DNA of 36,757 bases, taken from JBCCFX01 sp039029515. Lineage in GTDB: Bacteria; Planctomycetota; Phycisphaerae; Phycisphaerales; SM1A02. Positions 30,697-36,757 of this stretch are shown piece by piece. A model generated the notes under the pieces. That model was not told the origin of the DNA and did not search any database. It saw only the letters and a program-made list of their open reading frames with translations. The stretch spans positions 1-36,757 of the forward strand of contig JBCCFX010000006.1 in the NCBI GenBank assembly GCA_039029515.1. The letters are read 5' to 3'. A program made the translations under genes and the position numbers. Each line of letters starts with the position of its first letter. Position 1 is the first letter of the stretch.

Positions 30697-32166
30697 TTAT
30701 CGGTCGCGTCCGGGACCGCCGAACGTGATGACGTTCTTGCCTTTGCGTTTGGACTCCAGTGCTCGCTGGTCGGCGAGTCGGAGCAACGAATCGCCATCGG
30801 TGCCATCCCACGGGAACGTCGCCAGGCCGGCGGAGATGCTGAGCGAACCGGGAGCATCGACACCGAGTGCGGGGAACCACATCTGCGCGATCTGGTCCTG
30901 GAATCGGCGTGCGATGTCTTCCACGGTCTCCGGATGGGTGGACCCGACTTCGCGCGGTCCATCAAGGTCAGCGAAGACGACAGCAAACTCATCGCCGCCG
31001 ATACGACAAACGCGATCGCCGGCGCGAATCACGCTCGTCAGCAGCCGCACGGTTTCCGTGAGCACCAGATCGCCTGCTTCATGGCCGAAGGCGTCGTTGT
31101 ACTGTTTGAAGTTGTCGAGGTCGAACACCATGACGGTGACGGGCCGACGACGCTCGCGCGCTTTCGGCAACGCGACCTCCATGAACGCCTCGAAGTAGCG
31201 ACGATTGAATGCGCTGGTCAGATCATCGCTGTACGCCATGTCGCGATACTGCCGGAACGATTCGTCCAGCGCCATCCAGTGCGCGAGCCAATCCGCCCAT
31301 GGTTCAATCGTCGTCCGATCGACGTCGGGCACACGCAGCCAGCCGAACGTGGCGCCGTCGCGCTCGATCGGGCAGAGATCCGGCGCTTCGATATCCGGCG
31401 GCGGATTGTCAACATCCGTCAACGTCGCGTCGCTGAAGCCCGCCTGTTCTTCGATCAGGCGCAGCGCAAGCATCGGCAATGGTGCGTGACCTGTCAGCAG
31501 GCATTCGACCAGATCGATGTCGCCCAGCGCTTCGCCGCGTGACACGCGATCATCGCGCGGCGGTGTTTGCGGGCGCGCTGGTGGCGGTGGTGGAGGCGCT
31601 GGCGCTTCGAGGGTGCGCATCGGCGGATCCATCGCCGGGGGATGTTGATCAATGTCAGACTCTACACTGGTGTGACCTTCGTCAAACGCAATCGCGTCGT
31701 CCGTGTCATCGATCACCGGAGGCTCAGTCGGTGCTGGCGTTTCGCGCGGCGTCGCGGCGCTCGGTCGTTGCGGCTCGCGTGGCCGTGGTGTTGCATCGTC
31801 AAGCAGTGTGGCGCTGAGCATCGTCACGACATCGTCAACGGCCGCATCGTCAGCAAACGACGCATCAAAGCCGTCGGTCGGGACGCCATGGCGCTGGCCG
31901 ACCATGATTAATTGCACGGCGGGATCGATTCGGCGCAGTGCATCGGCCGCGCCGGTTGTGGATGACGCCAGCACGCTGTCGGCGATCACCACCGCACTGA
32001 TCGGTAACGTGCCCGGCGAGTCAGACAACTGGCCGATTGCGTCGTACATCGTGCTCGCTCGCAGCGTCTCCTGATGCAGATTCGCTTCGAGATCGTTGAA
32101 GCTTGCATGACTTCCCACAAGCATCACGCGACCGCGCGTTCCACGTCGAGTCATCGTTCGAGTCAT
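30697..32166 (-). CDS. diguanylate cyclase with degenerate receiver domain
   Basis: A 489-residue protein. The N-terminal domain (about 13-115) looks like a receiver fold (GRVMLVGSHAS, VVIADSVL, LIMVGQRHG) but lacks the conserved lysine region, so it is likely a pseudo-receiver. A Pro-rich acidic linker (about 120-205) includes a run of prolines. A middle domain (about 210-310) precedes a GGDEF domain with GGDEF at 390-394 and an I-site RAGD five residues before it. It should make c-di-GMP and be product-inhibited. The first codon overlaps the preceding gene's stop by 4 bp (ATGA), so the two are coupled. No EAL or PilZ gene is nearby. Confidence 0.87.
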   Translation of the reverse strand: MTRTMTRRGTRGRVMLVGSHASFNDLEANLHQETLRASTMYDAIGQLSDSPGTLPISAVVIADSVLASSTTGAADALRRIDPAVQLIMVGQRHGVPTDGFDASFADDAAVDDVVTMLSATLLDDATPRPREPQRPSAATPRETPAPTEPPVIDDTDDAIAFDEGHTSVESDIDQHPPAMDPPMRTLEAPAPPPPPPARPQTPPRDDRVSRGEALGDIDLVECLLTGHAPLPMLALRLIEEQAGFSDATLTDVDNPPPDIEAPDLCPIERDGATFGWLRVPDVDRTTIEPWADWLAHWMALDESFRQYRDMAYSDDLTSAFNRRYFEAFMEVALPKARERRRPVTVMVFDLDNFKQYNDAFGHEAGDLVLTETVRLLTSVIRAGDRVCRIGGDEFAVVFADLDGPREVGSTHPETVEDIARRFQDQIAQMWFPALGVDAPGSLSISAGLATFPWDGTDGDSLLRLADQRALESKRKGKNVITFGGPGRDR

Positions 32167-32717
32167 CCATCGCCCTCCGGAACATCCGGACGGAAGAGCA
32201 TGTCGTACTCCTCCGGCGTGATGGTGGTGCGCGATGCATCCGTCAGGTCATCGTCATCCAGGTGATCCTCAACCACATCTTCATCGTGATGCGTCAGACG
32301 CAGTGCATGTGTTGAGGGTGGCGGCACGACGGAGGGTGGCGACGGCGGCGCGATCGGTGCCGACTCAATCGGCGGTGCGGCCAGTGACATCGGTGTGATA
32401 TCGCCATCCGCCATCGACCAGATCGGCGTGCGTGGCGAGTAGCGCCGCACGGCATCGAGGAACGCATCACGATCCGGTATCTGCGCCGGCTCCACGATGA
32501 GCAGCACGTGGCGCTCGATCGCCTCAAAGCCGTCGGCTTCGCGCATGCGCGTCATGCGCTCGCGCAGGCAGAGATCCGCCAGCGCAAGACACGGGTCGTG
32601 CACGGTCCGAAGTGACCATCCACGATCGGTTGCCTGCTGTTGCAGCATCCGATACTCGGTCGTGCGCTCAGGCGCATCGAGCACGAGGCAGTGTGTTCGA
32701 ATGTGGAGTGAGCCCAT
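32163..32717 (-). CDS. receiver-like protein with Pro-rich acidic tail, partner of diguanylate cyclase
   Basis: A 184-residue protein without a family I can name. The first 110 residues resemble a degenerate receiver fold (CLVLDAPERT at the start, later HVLLIVEPAQIPDRDAF and TPIWSMADG), similar in style to the N-terminal domain of the next gene. A Pro-rich stretch follows (about 112-138), then an acidic tail (VEDHLDDDDLTDA) and a short TITPEEYDMLFRP motif. It has no enzyme motif. Overlap with the cyclase gene by 4 bp suggests a pair that works together, perhaps as a regulatory subunit. A possible -10 box TAGAAT lies at 32759-32764 on the minus strand. Confidence 0.65.
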   Translation of the reverse strand: MGSLHIRTHCLVLDAPERTTEYRMLQQQATDRGWSLRTVHDPCLALADLCLRERMTRMREADGFEAIERHVLLIVEPAQIPDRDAFLDAVRRYSPRTPIWSMADGDITPMSLAAPPIESAPIAPPSPPSVVPPPSTHALRLTHHDEDVVEDHLDDDDLTDASRTTITPEEYDMLFRPDVPEGDG

Positions 32718-32868
32718 GATGTTCGATCACCCGTTGACGTTGCCGCATCCAGCTTTCGATTCTACCGGGTCGAGCGGTGGCTCTGATAGGGAAGATCGCA
32801 CGTAAACGGCATGTGAATCAAATACTTCCGTCAACGTTGATGATCTGTGGACGATGGGCGATCCGCGG

Positions 32869-33990
32869 TCAGGCAAGCATGGCCTCGATCCGCGTGGCGA
32901 TTCGATCCGCTGCTTCGATATCGAGGCGTTTGACCAGGATGTCGATCATTGTGGCCTGCTCGACTTCATCCGACAGCAGTGCGATGAGACGCGGACCGTG
33001 CGCTCGCAGGTTCACTTCGGCGTCGACATGGTCCGATGCCAGCATCGCAGCGCCCGCTTCGACCACAGGAAACGCATTGCGAGCCTGATGTTGATCACGG
33101 TGATATGGGTAGGGGAAGTACATCGTCGGCACCGCGTTCGCGCTTGCTTCGGCGACCGAACTCGCGCCCGCACGACTGATCGCCACCGTCGCCGACCCCC
33201 ACGCGAGGCCCATACGAGGGAGATACGTCAGAACCTGAGCGTCGATCCCCGCATCGCTGTAGGCGGTCTCCAGCGTCGCCTGATCGCGATCGCCCGCCAG
33301 ATGCAGTACGTGCCAATCTGCAAGCACGTCGCCATGGGCCGCGATGAACGCCTGCATGAACCGATTCACGCTCGTCGCCCCCTGTGAAGCGCCAGTGATG
33401 AGCAGGACGCGCTTCGAGGGGTCAATACCGAGTTCCGTCCGGCAGATCTCGACATCGTCCGGGGCCAGCGCTCGCTGACGGATCGGCATGCCGGTGATCT
33501 CGCGGGTGAATGACCGACCGCTGACTGGCACCGCGCTCCAGATGTGCGTGCACGATCGGGCAAGCCAGCGGTTGGCTTTGCCCGGTGGATCATCCAGATT
33601 CATGAGGACCGCGGGTATGCCTTCTCGGCGCGCGGCTCGGACCACGGGAACCGCGACAAAACCGCCCAGCGCGACGACGACCGCGGGTTCATGTTCCCGT
33701 AGGGCGGCTCGGGCCGCTCGGACTGATGTCCGGTAGCCACGGGCGAACGCGAGGAGTCGACCCGGACGCAGCGATGGCGGCCGGGCAGGGATCGGGACGA
33801 ACGTCGCATCTTCAGCCGAAAGCACCGTCGCATCGATCGGTCGATCCGAGCACGCGAAGATCGATCGCACGTTTGGTCGTCGCCGCGATAACGCTTCGGC
33901 AATTGCCAGGCCGGGCGTGAGATGACCGCCGGAACCGCCGCCTGCGAAGACAACTGTCGATGATGGTGATGAAGCGCCCGAATCGGTCAT
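32869..33990 (-). CDS. murG: UDP-N-acetylglucosamine transferase MurG
   Basis: A 373-residue GT-B glycosyltransferase that adds GlcNAc to lipid I to give lipid II on the inner face of the cytoplasmic membrane. The N-terminal GGGSGGHLTPGLAIAEAL is the donor/acceptor loop, followed by VVALGGFVAVPVVRAA, the GASQGATSVNRF motif and the UDP-GlcNAc site SRAGASSVAEASANAVP with the final YHRDQHQARNA. The ATG at 33990 overlaps the ftsW stop by 4 bp; the frame upstream lies in ftsW. Its presence shows a working peptidoglycan pathway. murC, which often follows murG, is not adjacent. Confidence 0.92.
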   Translation of the reverse strand: MTDSGASSPSSTVVFAGGGSGGHLTPGLAIAEALSRRRPNVRSIFACSDRPIDATVLSAEDATFVPIPARPPSLRPGRLLAFARGYRTSVRAARAALREHEPAVVVALGGFVAVPVVRAARREGIPAVLMNLDDPPGKANRWLARSCTHIWSAVPVSGRSFTREITGMPIRQRALAPDDVEICRTELGIDPSKRVLLITGASQGATSVNRFMQAFIAAHGDVLADWHVLHLAGDRDQATLETAYSDAGIDAQVLTYLPRMGLAWGSATVAISRAGASSVAEASANAVPTMYFPYPYHRDQHQARNAFPVVEAGAAMLASDHVDAEVNLRAHGPRLIALLSDEVEQATMIDILVKRLDIEAADRIATRIEAMLA

Positions 33991-35195
33991 GCCAGAGGAT
34001 GACCGACACCACGCGTTCCGGCAACCCGGACCGCAAGTCGTCGGAGGCGCGCATCGGCGGGAAGATCCTGCATCAGCGGATCGATGACATCTGCCTCGCG
34101 TTCCATGGCAAAGAGCAAGCCAAGGAAGAACGCGCACACAATCCAGCCGGTACCGCCCGATGAGATCAACGGCAGCGCGATGCCTTTGGTCGGGGCGAGC
34201 CCGGTGACGACGAACATGTTGATCAGCGCCTGGACGCCGAGGGTCAGCAGGACGCCAAGCGCGAGCAGGCGTTGAAACGGTCGCGGATGACGTTCGAGGA
34301 TCATCAGGCCGACGATCAGAATCGCCGCGTACAGGAAGACCACGACGAGCGGGCCGGCGACACCGAGTTCTTCACACACCACGGAGAAGATGAAGTCGCT
34401 TTCCGCTTCCGGCAGGTCGCCATGTTTCTTCAGGCTGTTGCCGAGGCCGCGGCCCGCAAGTCCGCCGGCATGAATGGCAGACATCGATTGAATGACATGG
34501 AAGCCTGTGTTCTCCGCATCCGCATACGGATCGAGAAACGCCGTCATACGCATGCGTCGATACGGTTGCGCAACGACGAACGCGACAAACGCCGCGAATC
34601 CTGCGGGCAGGCATGCTGCGAGATGGGCGAACCGGGCGCCGGCGGCGAACAGCATCAGGACGGCGACGACCGCAATCAGCACGCCGGTTCCGAGATCCTC
34701 GATGGCGATGAATCCAGCAATCGCGCCGATCAGCAGCAGGGGCGGCAGCAGTCCGAAACGGAACGAACTGAGCGAGCCCGCGCGTCGTGCGCAGTACCAC
34801 GCGATCACGATGAGCAAACCCCATTTGGCGAGTTCGCTCGGCTGGAACCCGATCGGTCCGATCGCGGCCCAGCGGTGCGCACCATTGATGTTCAGTCCGA
34901 TGCCGGGCACGTACGCCAGCGGGAGGATCAACGCGATGCCGAGCACGATCCATGGAATTGGAGAACGGATACCACGCAGTTCGAATATCGCGCGGACTGG
35001 CATCATGGATCCGATGAGCAGCGCGAGCAACGCCAGCGCACCGTGCATTGTCGTGCGCCCCGCGATGAGGCGCATGAACGAAGCATCTTCAAACGGATCG
35101 GCGCTGATGCGGAGGTCCGCAGAGTGCACCATCACCACGCCGAAGGTCAGCAGGGCAAGGACGAGAATAAGAAGTGCCGGACCCGGTCGACGCAT
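33987..35195 (-). CDS. ftsW: FtsW-type SEDS peptidoglycan glycosyltransferase
   Basis: A 402-residue polytopic membrane protein of the SEDS family, about ten helices. Family marks are GLNINGAHRWAAIGPIGFQPSELAK, the extracytoplasmic loop FLDPYADAENTGFHVIQSM with its conserved Asp, LPEAESDFIFSVVCEELG, and APTKGIALPLISSGGTGW. It polymerises lipid II with a partner transpeptidase at the septum. It is followed by murG with ATGA coupling, the classic dcw order, so FtsW is favoured over RodA. No other dcw genes (mraY, murD, murC, ftsQ, ftsZ) are in the window. No ribosome binding site is apparent before the ATG. Confidence 0.93.
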   Translation of the reverse strand: MRRPGPALLILVLALLTFGVVMVHSADLRISADPFEDASFMRLIAGRTTMHGALALLALLIGSMMPVRAIFELRGIRSPIPWIVLGIALILPLAYVPGIGLNINGAHRWAAIGPIGFQPSELAKWGLLIVIAWYCARRAGSLSSFRFGLLPPLLLIGAIAGFIAIEDLGTGVLIAVVAVLMLFAAGARFAHLAACLPAGFAAFVAFVVAQPYRRMRMTAFLDPYADAENTGFHVIQSMSAIHAGGLAGRGLGNSLKKHGDLPEAESDFIFSVVCEELGVAGPLVVVFLYAAILIVGLMILERHPRPFQRLLALGVLLTLGVQALINMFVVTGLAPTKGIALPLISSGGTGWIVCAFFLGLLFAMEREADVIDPLMQDLPADARLRRLAVRVAGTRGVGHPLA

Positions 35196-35313
35196 ACGTC
35201 GGATATCGGCGTCGGCCCGAAGGGCACTCGACTATTCCCCCGGCGCTCTGACGATCGGCGCGCATTGCGGGCGCGAATTGATCCTCGGCATCTTCTGGGG
35301 CAGGTGTGGGTGA

Positions 35314-35502
35314 TCAGGGCAGGCGGGCGTCGATCACGTCCGGCGTGTCGCGCTTCGCGCCGAGCTGCACCGTGATGTTCGGCGCTTCCGTGCGCTCAAT
35401 GGTCGGCGACATTTGCGCCCATCGCATCGCTTCACTTCGTGTGCACCCCGTCAGCAGCATGACGGAAGCAGCGACACCGAGAGCGGCAACGCGAATCGAC
35501 AT
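35314..35502 (-). CDS. small lipoprotein
   Basis: A 62-residue protein with a signal peptide and lipobox (SIRVAALGVAASVMLLTGC, cysteine at residue 19). The remaining 43 residues (TRSEAMRWAQMSP and on) are hydrophilic. The ATG at 35502 is preferred because it puts a short basic segment directly before the hydrophobic helix; the frame stays open to 35577. No family is recognised. It lies 118 bp upstream of ftsW on the same strand, and that gap holds no clear signal. Confidence 0.6.
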   Translation of the reverse strand: MSIRVAALGVAASVMLLTGCTRSEAMRWAQMSPTIERTEAPNITVQLGAKRDTPDVIDARLP

Positions 35503-35585
35503 TGAGGTTGTTCGGGAACGGCTCGTCACGGATGAGGCTCCGAAGAGTTTCGAAGTAGGGAGCTTAGCCTGTATCACGGCCCAAC

Positions 35586-35621
35586 GGAAGACTTGCTGTG
35601 AATTCTCTCACAGAGACTTCC
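35586..35621. repeat. nested inverted repeat between lipoprotein and miaB genes
   Basis: An outer pair GGAAG (35586-35590) and CTTCC (35617-35621) encloses an inner pair CTGTGA (35596-35601) and TCACAG (35608-35613) around a 6-nt centre. It lies in the divergent gap, about 85 bp from the lipoprotein start and 100 bp from miaB. It could be an operator; it is too interrupted to be a good terminator. Confidence 0.4.
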
Positions 35622-35720
35622 GAACATCCCGTATCGGTCAGATGATCCCGAATATTGATCCGAATCGCCCAGCCTGCCAGACGCATCGATTGTGATCGAC
35701 ATGAGCCGATCCGGCGCGTC

Positions 35721-35729
35721 TGCTACGAT
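35721..35729 (+). promoter_or_regulatory. extended -10 promoter of miaB
   Basis: TGCTACGAT is an extended -10 (TGnTANNNT) ending 10 nt before the ATG at 35740. It closely matches the box of the paa operon (TGCTACACT) and favours 35740 over the upstream in-frame ATGs at 35701 and 35728 as the miaB start. Confidence 0.45.
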
Positions 35730-35739
35730 GCTCGGTTCC

Positions 35740-36757
35740 ATGTCATCCGCCGGAAACCATCCTGAACGCGCCCGAACGATCTTCCTCGAGACGTTTGGTT
35801 GCCAGATGAACGAACTCGACAGTGAGCTCGTCCGCGGTCAGCTGGCTGCCCTCGGGTACGGATTCACCGACGACCGGCATTCCGCGGACGTCGTCCTGTT
35901 CAATACGTGTTCCGTCCGTGAGCAGGCCGAAAACAAGGTTCTGAGCCGAATCGGGCTGATCGGGGCCGAAGAGCAGGACTCCGACCGGCATGTCGTCCTT
36001 GGCGTCATGGGGTGTATGGCCGAGCGTGAAGGCGCGGCCATGATGCGGAAGTACCCGCAGATTGACCTGATGTGTGGCCCGGGCGAGCTCGACAAGCTGC
36101 CCATGCTGCTCGACAACGTCCTGAAGGCCGGCACGCTCGATCATGCCGCCCGCGTTGCGTTGCAAGGCAATACCTCACGGCGGTCGTCGACGTTGTCGGC
36201 GGTCAATGATGATCTTGAACTCCTTGATTTGTCGCGTGCATTCGATCCTGATCACGGCGAGAATGCCGGTCGATCTGCCTACGTCCGCATCACACGTGGC
36301 TGCAACAAGTTCTGCACGTACTGCGTCGTCCCGCATACGCGAGGTGCCGAGGTCCATCGCCCGCCGGACTCGATTGTCGAGGAATGCAGGCGTCTGGCGG
36401 ATCGTGGCGTGGTCGAAGTGACACTGCTTGGCCAGACGGTGAATCACTACATCTATGTTCATGGCGTCTCGCTGACCGTCGGTGGGGCGGAATCACCGCA
36501 AATCGGCCCTGGCGCATCGGTTTTCAAGCATGCGGATGGTGCTGCGGCAAGCCTTCGGGCGTCAGGATCCAGGGTCACGAGCTTCGCCGACCTCCTCCGA
36601 CGCATCCACGATGAGGTGCCGGAGATCCAACGGCTTCGATTCGTGACCAGCTATCCCCGTGATTTCTCGGACGATGCCCTCCAGGTCATGGCCGAATCTC
36701 CTCGGATATGCGAATACCTGCATGTCCCAGCGCAATCGGGGTCGAACCGCATTCTCA
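35740..36757 (+). CDS. miaB: tRNA-2-methylthio-N6-dimethylallyladenosine synthase MiaB, partial
   Basis: The frame is open to the right edge, so the C-terminal part (rest of the radical SAM domain and TRAM) is missing; 339 codons are seen. The N-terminal UPF0004 domain has FLETFGCQMNELDSE, NTCSVREQAENKV and GVMGCMAERE, with the three cysteines of the auxiliary cluster. The radical SAM cluster motif is CNKFCTYCVVP. The enzyme adds the methylthio group to i6A37 of tRNAs reading UNN codons. GQTVNHY replaces the common GQNVNSY. An insertion of about 43 residues (36451-36579) separates it from SFADLLRRIHDEVP, where E. coli has about 12. In-frame ATGs at 35701 and 35728 could extend the N-terminus. 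Confidence 0.92.
   Translation, partial: MSSAGNHPERARTIFLETFGCQMNELDSELVRGQLAALGYGFTDDRHSADVVLFNTCSVREQAENKVLSRIGLIGAEEQDSDRHVVLGVMGCMAEREGAAMMRKYPQIDLMCGPGELDKLPMLLDNVLKAGTLDHAARVALQGNTSRRSSTLSAVNDDLELLDLSRAFDPDHGENAGRSAYVRITRGCNKFCTYCVVPHTRGAEVHRPPDSIVEECRRLADRGVVEVTLLGQTVNHYIYVHGVSLTVGGAESPQIGPGASVFKHADGAAASLRASGSRVTSFADLLRRIHDEVPEIQRLRFVTSYPRDFSDDALQVMAESPRICEYLHVPAQSGSNRIL

Noticed and set aside
31570..31620. Proline-codon-rich tract in the diguanylate cyclase gene as a tandem repeat or slippage site
   Set aside because: It encodes a Pro-rich linker in a continuous frame between two domains, which is normal for such proteins.
34272..35375. Long plus-strand open frame (367 codons) opposite ftsW
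   Set aside because: It mirrors the ftsW gene, whose SEDS motifs are unmistakable. The translation is rich in Arg, Asp, Glu and His without any motif, as expected of a shadow frame in GC-rich DNA.
1..36757. CRISPR arrays, tRNA or rRNA genes, transposases, integrase or phage genes
   Set aside because: I looked for regularly spaced repeats, cloverleaf-like intergenic segments and mobile-element proteins and saw none; intergenic space is too small for most of these.

Overview
The window is a GC-rich, gene-dense bacterial chromosome segment. It has no rRNA, tRNA, CRISPR array or recognisable transposase. Gene content fits a planctomycete, most likely of the Phycisphaerae type: a bacterial TMTC-like membrane protein, a DUF3179 protein, a MiaB with the variant GQTVNHY signature, a stand-alone rpsR, an isolated ftsW-murG pair, and many 4-bp ATGA/GTGA gene overlaps. 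That placement is an inference from gene content, not from a marker-gene tree.

Left third (1-14.2 kb, minus strand): two catabolic units lie head to tail. The upstream unit is an aerobic phenylacetate (paa) operon, read from 14.2 kb down to 6.07 kb: FlK-like thioesterase, paaF, paaG, paaH, paaJ, paaA, a small four-helix-bundle (23S intervening-sequence-type) gene, paaB, paaC, paaD. The four-helix-bundle gene sits between two 16-bp inverted repeats exactly between paaA and paaB, and PaaB is an internal duplication with a 70-residue period. The second unit, after a 133-bp gap with a promoter/operator-like palindrome, encodes a complete 2-oxoacid dehydrogenase complex (E1alpha, E1beta, E2, E3) followed by a TMTC-like protein that runs off the left edge. 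Phenylacetyl-CoA breakdown gives acetyl-CoA and succinyl-CoA, and the dehydrogenase makes acyl-CoA from pyruvate or branched-chain oxoacids, so both units feed central metabolism, as does the nearby fumarase.

Middle (14.2-25.4 kb): alpha/beta hydrolase (+), class II fumarase (-), a Sir2 deacylase coupled to a secreted HEAT-repeat protein (-), a TPR protein (+), ribosomal protein S18 (-) with a hairpin terminator, a three-PAS HWE-type histidine kinase coupled to a class I glutamine-amidotransferase-like hydrolase (+), and a membrane-anchored DUF3179 protein (+).

Right third (25.4-36.8 kb): an M42 aminopeptidase (-); a tightly coupled plus-strand operon of ygfZ, an unlisted 49-residue single-pass membrane protein, ctlX and HMG-CoA lyase; a metallophosphoesterase (-) whose C-terminal tail is antisense to the HMG-CoA lyase gene; a diguanylate cyclase coupled to a degenerate receiver-like protein (-); murG and ftsW (-); a small lipoprotein (-); and the 5' part of miaB (+), which runs off the right edge.

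Several starts lie 8-10 nt after a TACNNT-type -10 box, which suggests leaderless or very short-leader transcription. No intergenic stretch exceeds about 180 bases.
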